64,000 nucleotides of DNA, taken from the NCBI RefSeq assembly GCF_017305915.1, contig NZ_JAFKJN010000025.1, positions 52,437-116,436 of the forward strand, written 5' to 3'. Source of the stretch: Reyranella sp. GTDB taxonomy: Bacteria > Pseudomonadota > Alphaproteobacteria > Reyranellales > Reyranellaceae. A model generated the notes under the pieces. It did no database searches, was not told the origin of the DNA, and saw only the letters and a program-made list of their open reading frames with translations. Each line of letters opens with the position of its first letter. Positions within the stretch are counted from its first letter, which is position 1. This document shows positions 25,501 to 31,438 of this stretch, in pieces. The position numbers were made by a program, and so were the translations under genes.

Positions 25501-27481
25501 TGCTCCACTCGGTGATACCGAGGCGCCGGCGCGACGGCCGGATCAGGTCGTCGGCGTACCCCTTCTTGCGCAGTGTCTGCCGGACAGCTCGCAGCACCGC
25601 GATCGGCCGGTTGCCCGGCGCGCCGTGCGTCTTCACATGGTCGACGACGGCCGAACGCGCTTCGTCGGCGACCTTCTCCTGCATCGCGACGTCGCACACC
25701 GAGCAGTCGGGCAGGCCGTTGAAGTTGAGGCCGATCGCCTGCCACGGCGAGTAGGTGAGGATGACGCGCTGGCGCCGCAGCACGTCGAGCAGCGGCCGGT
25801 CGCCGCCCAGCGTCTGGGCGAAGATCGGCTGCAGCTCCGTTCCGGCCTTGTCGGCGATGGCCGCGAGCGCGCGCTCGCCGTCGCCGTCGGCGTTGATCTC
25901 GAACACCAGGCGCGGGTCGGGCTTGGCCTCGTCGTCGTCGGGATCCTTGGCGTCGAACGCCGACAGTGACGCAAAATGCACCAGCTCGGTGTCGCGCAGC
26001 GCCTTGCCGAGGCCGCTGTCGTGGCTCGCCGGATTGCCGAGCGCCTCGAGCTGACGCTGCAGGTCTGAGAGCTCGACGTCGGACCGCAGGCGCGCCTGGA
26101 TGGTGATCAGCTCCTGCTTGCGCGGCGCCAGGTCGGTCGTGAACAGCATGTCGAGCCGCCGCGGGAACGGCCCGATATAGGTCGACCAGCCGACTTCCTT
26201 GTCGGACGTCCGGATGTCGGGCTGCGACAGCAGCAGGCCGAAGATCTCGGTGAACTGCTCGATCGCCACCCAGATGCCGAAGCACACGTGGCTGTCGGCG
26301 CCGAACATCAGCCAGGTCTTGTCGGCGTTGCCGCGGTCCGGCCAGAACCGGCCCGGTTCGGCGAATATCCTGCGGTCGCGCAGCGCCGACATGGTCGCCA
26401 CCATCAGGACCGAGCCGCCCGGCACCGTCTTGCCGCCGATCCGGGCCTCCTTGGGCGCATAGCGCCACTGGCCCGGGAACAGCGCCGGATTGAGCCGTGC
26501 CGCCTCGAACAGGATGGCCCTGAGGCGCGCACGGGCGCGCTGGCTCTCGCCGGCGCTCTTCGTCTTGTCCTTGAAGTCGCGCGCGACCTGCTTGGCCTCT
26601 TCGAAGAACTTCGGGTGCCGCAGCAGCTCCTCGAGGATCTTGCCGGCGCTGAGCGAGTTGGTCGGGATCAGGCCGGTCAGCGTGCCGATGGCGATCGAGC
26701 GGATCAGGTCCTTGGCCTCGTCCGACAGCGTGCCGCCGTTCTCCGCGCACTTGAGCACGACCAGGCGCCGGATGAAGGTGTCGCGCGGGTCGGTCTTGGC
26801 GTTGTCGATCGCCCGGTCGATCATGTAGCGGAAGCGCAGTGCGCCCGAGATCGCCGCTTTGCGGGAGGTCTTGTTGCCGAACGGGTCGGCGAAGATGACG
26901 TTGGAGATCGCGAAGGAGCGGTCGAGGAAGGCGTTCGGCTCGTCGAGGTTGAGGCCGAAATACTCGTCGGCGCTCTCGGTGAAGACGCGGCCGAGCAGGT
27001 CGCGCATCACGTCGATTTGGCCGCCCGAGCTGGCGAGCAGCTTCTCGGTGTAATCGCGTGTGGTGTCGAGGATCCGCTTGAGATCGGCAGCGCGGTCGGG
27101 GACGGCGGCCTCCATCAGCGCCCGCTGGTCGTCGTGCTCCTGGCCATCAAGGCCAAGCACGAAGTTAGTGTACCGGGTGATCGCCATCATCTCGGGACCG
27201 AACGGCACCCGGAAGTCGTCGCGATTCTTCAGGACCGCGACGACGTCGTCGTAGCCGCCGACTATGATGGCGCGGCCGATGCGGAAGAACGGGAACGGCC
27301 ACAGCGTGCGCACGAACCAGCCGACGAAGATGAAGCCGTAGCGCTGCAGCCAGCGGCCGGCCCGGCGGAAGTTGTTGTCGACGCCGAGATCCTTGATGTC
27401 GAACGGCGGGTATTCGAGCTTGCCGCTCGCCTCGTCCTTCTCATAGCGCCTGATCGTGTCGAAGTACTTCAGCTCGAACAT
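22550..27481 (-). CDS. Cytochrome P450 - membrane region - DyP-type peroxidase fusion
   Basis: This single open frame encodes 1643 residues. Residues 1-455 are a P450: helix K EAAR (E326, R329) and heme loop FGADSHVCFG with Cys400, where the usual glycine is D. The I-helix stretch IAIGTLTGLIPTN lacks the acid-threonine pair used for oxygen activation. Residues ~456-660 are a soluble linker. About six or seven membrane helices lie between 676 and 975. Residues ~985-1100 form a conserved-looking block (MGTIHYARWFRLPG, SNYDGSWESYLEDF). Residues ~1115-1630 are a DyP peroxidase with GFRDG (D1320), proximal His1500 in GAHMRRANPRGG and the HRILRRG arginines. It is probably a two-heme membrane enzyme acting on a lipid-like substrate. 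That is inference, by analogy with fungal dioxygenase-P450 fusions. Confidence 0.88.
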   Translation of the reverse strand: MFELKYFDTIRRYEKDEASGKLEYPPFDIKDLGVDNNFRRAGRWLQRYGFIFVGWFVRTLWPFPFFRIGRAIIVGGYDDVVAVLKNRDDFRVPFGPEMMAITRYTNFVLGLDGQEHDDQRALMEAAVPDRAADLKRILDTTRDYTEKLLASSGGQIDVMRDLLGRVFTESADEYFGLNLDEPNAFLDRSFAISNVIFADPFGNKTSRKAAISGALRFRYMIDRAIDNAKTDPRDTFIRRLVVLKCAENGGTLSDEAKDLIRSIAIGTLTGLIPTNSLSAGKILEELLRHPKFFEEAKQVARDFKDKTKSAGESQRARARLRAILFEAARLNPALFPGQWRYAPKEARIGGKTVPGGSVLMVATMSALRDRRIFAEPGRFWPDRGNADKTWLMFGADSHVCFGIWVAIEQFTEIFGLLLSQPDIRTSDKEVGWSTYIGPFPRRLDMLFTTDLAPRKQELITIQARLRSDVELSDLQRQLEALGNPASHDSGLGKALRDTELVHFASLSAFDAKDPDDDEAKPDPRLVFEINADGDGERALAAIADKAGTELQPIFAQTLGGDRPLLDVLRRQRVILTYSPWQAIGLNFNGLPDCSVCDVAMQEKVADEARSAVVDHVKTHGAPGNRPIAVLRAVRQTLRKKGYADDLIRPSRRRLGITEWSNTDKNVGLSALLASRPALYVKLFLALLLLGQGALIYHFIVEDSHAHWIAGASFFAILAMLTGLSVNDRYRQWLIWYWARVRYLFAHAVVGLTVVATVAAVAALTVVNITVVGFGLSVIGLPSLPSDTLAVMIGLALLRVEYVWGVWLLDRGRKSFSVLRDITLVAIVLVLAVGGWLAATHWTEAQSNAASLWSQLDLTALGSNLLHLIRLDNAFLRDVVETLSWIFYAAAGAIVSTALGAALIIGTFLAILRWHEIKDTVDERPAKIGKIREIAARENAPGYAMNHITAVTPMKTGWFRKLTLAVALAGIGKLVQYWYRPGFVLNMGTIHYARWFRLPGSEMLVFFSNYDGSWESYLEDFITKAHAGQTAAWSNGRGFPPTRYLIYDGAQDGARFKRWVRLQQQPTSFWFARFPHLTTDQIRNNAVIHDGLMRAETDSAAEAWLSCFGSMPRPDATIEMQEVQSIVFRGFPSHPFGAMAAITLPSGPEVRKAQAWLQMVERNVWFGEIRSSAEGPPSFVSFSATGLAKLLDESGVDSDDYEDLLASFPPAFRIGMGNRAKILRDEGDSAPEYWAWSDTDNAERQKPAVDALVLVYGKSPDECVTEIDTHRQTLTAIFGEPGTTWSWEMLETRHNEKTMRKENLDEHDRPRAIYEHFGFRDGISQPIIRGTQKSMRNVATADLVEAGEVVLGYKNNAGLIDPPITLPAEIDTRDILPMDVPNLGSRFPRFGAAHTAGLRDFGRNGTFIAVRQYEQHVDRFETFVKGWTRELTRDRHEQGKPEGRFETLVGCPIDEEWVASKLMGRRYDGRPLLGRVTRRNDNDFNFGVDDPQGLHCPCGAHMRRANPRGGMNPDDPMEIDITKRHRILRRGRPYQRQDPADPSRQEKGLLFIGLCADIERQFEFLQQSWISSPAFQGLSNEPDPITATGPGVFTIPTTAGPIRLKRNESFVTVRAGGYFFMPSRAALILLASRSNAPLRRKRVP

Positions 27482-27508
27482 TCCCAGGTACCCCCAATAC
27501 CAATATGT

Positions 27509-29278
27509 TCAGGCACGCAACCTAACGACACTGCCGCTGCCGCCACCGCCCGGGAAGACCTTGGACAGGCCCTCGGCGAGCTTCTGGTTCCAGCGCTTGT
27601 CGATGAACGGAATCCACTCGATGTAGCTCGAGCTGAAGTCGGACTTGACCGCCAGCAGCTCGTCGAGCGTGCGCCGCGCCGCCGGCAGGTTCTTGGTCGC
27701 GACCAGCGAGTTGATCTTCACCACCGCGGCGTACCAGTAGGCGGGCCGGCGGATCAGCGACTGGTCGGCCTCGGCGATCGCCTCGGCGTGCTGGCCCAGC
27801 ATCCAGTGGGCCAAGGCGAGCTCGCCGATGACGAAGAACCCCTGGATGTCGTTGGGGCTGAGCCGCTGGGCCATGCGCAGCGGCGCGATCGCCGCCTGCG
27901 GCTCGCCGCAGAGATTGAACTGGCAGCCGAGCTGGGCATGCGCCTGGCTGAGGCTGGGGTTGAGCTCGACCGCGCGCCGCAGCAGCGCCCGCGCCCGGTC
28001 GGTCTGGCGCAGCCACAGCTCGGCGATGCCCGCCAGCATGTGGCCGCGGCCGTCGGTCCGATCGGCGGCGATGGCACGATGCGCCATCCGGCGCATCTCC
28101 TTGATCTGCTCGCGGTTGCCGCGATTGGCCCAGATCGTCCAGCCGATGCAGTAGGTCGCCTGGATCAGCGCCTCGGGCGAATCCGGCTCGAGCGCCAGCG
28201 CCTGATCGAACAGCTCGCGCGCCTTCTCGGCGTCGCCGCGCTCCAGGTGGTTCATGTACCAGCGGCCGCGCCAGATCAGGTCGTTGAACTCCAGCCGGTT
28301 CTGGCGGTTGCCGCGGGCGCGCAGCTGCTCCTGGTGGTCGATCTGCGCGTCGAGCGCGCCGACCAGATCGGCGACGATCGGATCGAGCGCGTCCTGCGAC
28401 TGCTCGCGCGGCAGCGGCTTCTTGTGGGTCCAGAAGGTGGTGTTGGTCGTGGCATCCGACAGCGCGAGCGCGATCTGGTAGCCCGGCGGCGCCTGACGCA
28501 GGCGGCCTTCCAGCACGTAACGGGCGCCGAGGCGGTCGCCGACCGTGCGCGGGTCGGCCGAGCCGGCGGGGAAGGCGAAGCTCGAGTTGCGCGCGATCAC
28601 CGGCAGCCAGCGTAGCCGCGACAGGCGGTCGATCAGGTCCTCGCTCAGGCCCTCGCTGAGATAGTCGTTGGCCGCCTCGCCGGTCTGGTTGGCGAACGGC
28701 AGGACCGCCAATGCCGGCCGGTCGCCGAAGCGCGGCGCCGCCAGCGACTGGCCGCTGAACAGGTCGGTCTGCGGCAAAGCGACCTGCTGGATGGCGGCGG
28801 TGCCGATCGACGACAGCGAGTTGGGATGGAAGACCTGGCGCTGCTCGCGCAGCCATTCCTCGAAGCCTTCCTCGCCCGGGATGTCGATGCCCTCGAGGAA
28901 CTCGCCGGCGACCCGGATGCCGGGCGCCGGGAAATTTTCGCCGTCGCTGAAGGAACGGATGTCGATCTTGAACTGGGAGAGGTCGAGGCTGACCCGATGA
29001 TGCTCGCAGATCAGCGCGTCCTTGCCGGCGCGATTGAGGCACTTGCGCAGGCTCGACAGCTCGCGCCGCAGGCTGCTTTGCGCCTGCGCCCGCTGGCGGC
29101 TGCCCCACAGGCGGTCCTGCAGCCAGCCGCGCGAACGCTCGCCGTCCTTCGACACGGCAAGCATGGCGACCAGGGCCATGGCCTTGGTGCTGGCTATCTC
29201 AACTCGAACCCCATCCGGCGTCGCCAGCCGGAACTGCCCCATGAGACTGAGTGAGAAAGTCCATTGCGGACTCGTCAT
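27509..29278 (-). CDS. SARP-like transcriptional regulator with FlgO/TolB-like and TPR domains
   Basis: The protein has 589 residues. Residues ~5-110 resemble the OmpR-type winged helix of SARP/AfsR regulators (LMGQFRLATPDG, STKAMALVAMLAVS, LQDRLWGSRQRAQAQSSLRR). Residues ~195-300 resemble the FlgO/TolB-N-like domain often found in such regulators (LAVLPFANQT, DYLSEGLSEDLIDRLSRL, GARYVLEGRLR). Residues ~340-540 form tetratricopeptide repeats (for example KARELFDQALALEPDSPEAL). It lies 27 bases upstream of the P450-DyP gene on the same strand and is divergent from an SDR gene across 142 bases, so it is the likely activator of this locus. Confidence 0.85.
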   Translation of the reverse strand: MTSPQWTFSLSLMGQFRLATPDGVRVEIASTKAMALVAMLAVSKDGERSRGWLQDRLWGSRQRAQAQSSLRRELSSLRKCLNRAGKDALICEHHRVSLDLSQFKIDIRSFSDGENFPAPGIRVAGEFLEGIDIPGEEGFEEWLREQRQVFHPNSLSSIGTAAIQQVALPQTDLFSGQSLAAPRFGDRPALAVLPFANQTGEAANDYLSEGLSEDLIDRLSRLRWLPVIARNSSFAFPAGSADPRTVGDRLGARYVLEGRLRQAPPGYQIALALSDATTNTTFWTHKKPLPREQSQDALDPIVADLVGALDAQIDHQEQLRARGNRQNRLEFNDLIWRGRWYMNHLERGDAEKARELFDQALALEPDSPEALIQATYCIGWTIWANRGNREQIKEMRRMAHRAIAADRTDGRGHMLAGIAELWLRQTDRARALLRRAVELNPSLSQAHAQLGCQFNLCGEPQAAIAPLRMAQRLSPNDIQGFFVIGELALAHWMLGQHAEAIAEADQSLIRRPAYWYAAVVKINSLVATKNLPAARRTLDELLAVKSDFSSSYIEWIPFIDKRWNQKLAEGLSKVFPGGGGSGSVVRLRA

Positions 29279-29420
29279 CTACCTCTCCCGAGTCGAGCAC
29301 AACTCATTGGACTCGAAAATTCAATATGGCCTATGCGCTATTCACGTTTCGCGAGCGATCAAATCACGCCCTGCGAACCCCCGGCCCGGAAGATGGCATC
29401 ATCAAAACCGGGGAAACAGC

Positions 29421-30215
29421 GTGCCTCATACCAAGACCTCCAGTACAGCCCCGCGGGCCCTCGTCACCGGCGGTTCGCGCGGCATCGGCGCCAAGGTCGC
29501 CATCGAGCTCGCCAACCAAGGTTGCGACATCACCCTGTGCTACCACGAGAAGCACAAGCGCGCTGCGAGCGTCGCCGCCGTCATCGCCCGCCACGGCCGG
29601 CGCTGCGATCTGGTCTCCGGCGACCTGACCCGGCAGGACGATCTCGAACGGGTGGTCCAGCAGGTCGGCGCCTACGAGCCCTACAATGCAATCGTGCTGT
29701 CGGCCAATGGCGGCCTCGAGCCGGGCAAGGACCTGCCTTATGCCATGGCACTCAACTGTTACGCGCCCGTGGCGCTGGCGACGGCGGCGATGCCGCTGTG
29801 CGCACCTGACGCCAACGTCATCTATGTCACCAGCCACGGTGCCCACTTCTACTATCACCAGCCGGTGCTGCCGCTCTATGCGCATGTTGCGCTGTCCATG
29901 CAGTCCGGCGAGCAGTGCCTGCGGCGGATGAGCGACCTGTTCGCCCGCCACCAGGCCCGCCTTCATGTCGTCAGCAGCGACATCATCGAAGGCACGACCA
30001 CTGCTTCACTGATCGACCGAGCCATACCTGGATTCCTGCGACGCCGCCGGGAGCAGGTGGGGCGTCTTCCCTCGATCGACGAGTTTGCCGACGCGATTGT
30101 CGCGAAAGCTCTCTCGCGACGGGCGGATGACAGTGGCGTCCAAGCGCGCTGGTGTGGCTCGGTCGAACCTTACCTGACCGGCCGGGCCTACGGTGATCCC
30201 GATGCCTATCGCTGA
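29421..30215 (+). CDS. SDR family protein lacking the catalytic lysine
   Basis: The protein has 264 residues. The Rossmann nucleotide-binding motif TGGSRGIG is intact near the N-terminus and SANGG replaces the usual NNAG. In the catalytic region the expected YxxxK reads YAHVA after SHGAHFYYHQPVLPL, so the lysine is absent. The GTG at 29421 was chosen because ggggaa lies just upstream and the Rossmann motif begins close after it; the longer frame starts within the divergent regulator. It may be a non-classical or inactive dehydrogenase. It is followed after 91 bases by a heme-oxygenase-like protein and probably belongs with it and the divergent P450-DyP locus. Confidence 0.8.
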   Translation: MPHTKTSSTAPRALVTGGSRGIGAKVAIELANQGCDITLCYHEKHKRAASVAAVIARHGRRCDLVSGDLTRQDDLERVVQQVGAYEPYNAIVLSANGGLEPGKDLPYAMALNCYAPVALATAAMPLCAPDANVIYVTSHGAHFYYHQPVLPLYAHVALSMQSGEQCLRRMSDLFARHQARLHVVSSDIIEGTTTASLIDRAIPGFLRRRREQVGRLPSIDEFADAIVAKALSRRADDSGVQARWCGSVEPYLTGRAYGDPDAYR

Positions 30216-30306
30216 GGCCCTGCGGCCGGCCGGGCTGCGCGTCCCGGTCCCCGATTCCCGATCCAACTCTAGCGACCCCAACTCCTAGCGACCCAGGTCC
30301 GATACC

Positions 30307-31047
30307 ATGCCTGCGACCACGCTCCGCGGTCTCCATGACTGCATCGCCGATGCCCAGCAACGCTTCGCCGATCTATTGGCCGCCTCGCTCGCCGTACGGC
30401 GCCCCGACCGCGACCAGTATGTCCGCTACCTGTCGTTCCAGTATCACCTGACCCGCGACGTCCAGGTCTACCTGCTGGCGATCGCCGCGCATCGCGACCT
30501 GGCGCGCCGCCGCCCGCTGCGCGAGTTCCTCTATCGCGTCGCCAACGAGGACGAGCTCAAGTTCCTGGTCGCCGCCAAGGACCTCGCGGCGTTCGGCCTG
30601 GCGCCGCTGCCGATCAGCGTCGATGTCGAGCTGTGGCACGCCTACTTCCGGTCGGTCATGCACAAGCGGCCGTTCGTCCGGCTGGGCGCCACCGTGCTGC
30701 TCGACAACATCGGTTCCGGGCCGGCGCGGCAATGGATGCAGCAGGCGCTGCACGGCGACTTCCTCGACCGCTCGAACAGCCGGTTCATCGTCCTGCAGGA
30801 GCACGAGGCGGTGGCGCCCGGCTCGAAGAGCCTGGCGGCGCTGGCCAAGGCCGACCTCAAGCCGCGCCATCTCAACGACCTGGTCGAGGGCGCGCGCAAG
30901 GCCACCGTGCTCTACCTGCGCATGGCCGAATGGGCGCTGCAGCCCGAGGCGGCGTCGCGGATCTGCGATGCCTCGGCCGCGGCGATCGGCGCCAGCGAGG
31001 CCAAGCGCATCGCCGAGTTCGACGAGTACGAGCTCGAGGTGGCGTAG
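30307..31047 (+). CDS. Heme-oxygenase-like iron-containing redox enzyme
   Basis: The protein has 246 residues and is all helical, resembling the heme-oxygenase-like diiron oxidase / TenA-like group. Candidate metal ligands are H47 in SFQYHLTRDV, E81 and E83 in VANEDELKFL, and E165/H166 in VLQEHEA, but the exact set cannot be fixed from one sequence. Members oxidise fatty acids, amino acids or guanidines, or bind heme or thiamin pieces. It has an ATG at 30307 and lies downstream of the SDR gene. Its position next to a two-heme oxidoreductase suggests a role in the same oxidative pathway. Confidence 0.65.
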   Translation: MPATTLRGLHDCIADAQQRFADLLAASLAVRRPDRDQYVRYLSFQYHLTRDVQVYLLAIAAHRDLARRRPLREFLYRVANEDELKFLVAAKDLAAFGLAPLPISVDVELWHAYFRSVMHKRPFVRLGATVLLDNIGSGPARQWMQQALHGDFLDRSNSRFIVLQEHEAVAPGSKSLAALAKADLKPRHLNDLVEGARKATVLYLRMAEWALQPEAASRICDASAAAIGASEAKRIAEFDEYELEVA

Positions 31048-31072
31048 GCAGCAAAGTCATCGGTGGGGCGCG

Positions 31073-31099
31073 GGAACCTTTGGCCTCCAGGAACGCTTT
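31073..31099 (+). promoter_or_regulatory. Possible EcfG-type (general stress) promoter
   Basis: The sequence GGAACctttgg at 31073 matches the -35 element recognised by alphaproteobacterial EcfG sigma factors. Sixteen bases later CGCTTT (31094-31099) lies where CGTT is expected, so the -10 match is imperfect. It is placed about 30 bases before a ribosome-binding site and the small ORF at 31131. A short inverted repeat (cctccagg/cctggagg, 31084-31121) overlaps the region. The 391-base gap 31048-31438 otherwise holds only this ORF. Confidence 0.4.
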
Positions 31100-31130
31100 C
31101 CAAGAGAAGGCGACCTGGAGGTCAGAGGCC

Positions 31131-31273
31131 ATGCTTGGGGTCCTGCAAGCGGTGCTGATGGCGGCATTTTCGCGATCGGGCCGCTGGCCGCGTCGCCCTC
31201 GACCCTGCCGACCATCGGCGGCGACATCAAGCCGCCGACCGGCACCTCGGGCAGCGTGACCATCACGCGCTAG
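31131..31273 (+). pseudogene. Small hydrophobic/secreted peptide gene, apparently frameshifted
   Basis: ATG at 31131 has cctggagg placed well upstream. The first frame reads MLGVLQAVLMAAF and then turns into arginine-rich sequence typical of a wrong frame. The -1 frame from the tttt run at 31167-31170 reads AIGPLAASPSTLPTIGG and then IKPPTGTSGSVTITR to a TAG at 31271-31273. A single missing T in that run (or a -1 slip during translation) would join the two into a peptide of about 48 residues with a signal-like hydrophobic start. I do not recognise the family. Sequencing error, decay or programmed frameshifting cannot be separated here. Confidence 0.4.
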
Positions 31274-31438
31274 CCGCCGGCAACACCATCGCGAGACATT
31301 TGTATCGGCCGGTCCGAGCAGGCCGCTTGCGTCGGTTGCGATGATTGGTGACTATTTCGCCGTGGCCGTGACCTACCCAAGCGAGCGGATTGCGCCGGTC
31401 GTACGGCCCCCGGGGGCAGTCGCGGCTGGCGGTGGATC

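Noticed and set aside
22910..25969. A 1019-residue open frame antisense to the P450-DyP gene
   Set aside because: It is composed of repetitive R, D, H and G-rich sequence with no recognisable domain, while the minus-strand frame has two complete heme-enzyme signatures and membrane helices.
26288..28615. A 775-residue + strand frame opposite the P450 and regulator genes
   Set aside because: It spans two clear minus-strand genes and their 27-base spacer and has shadow-frame composition.
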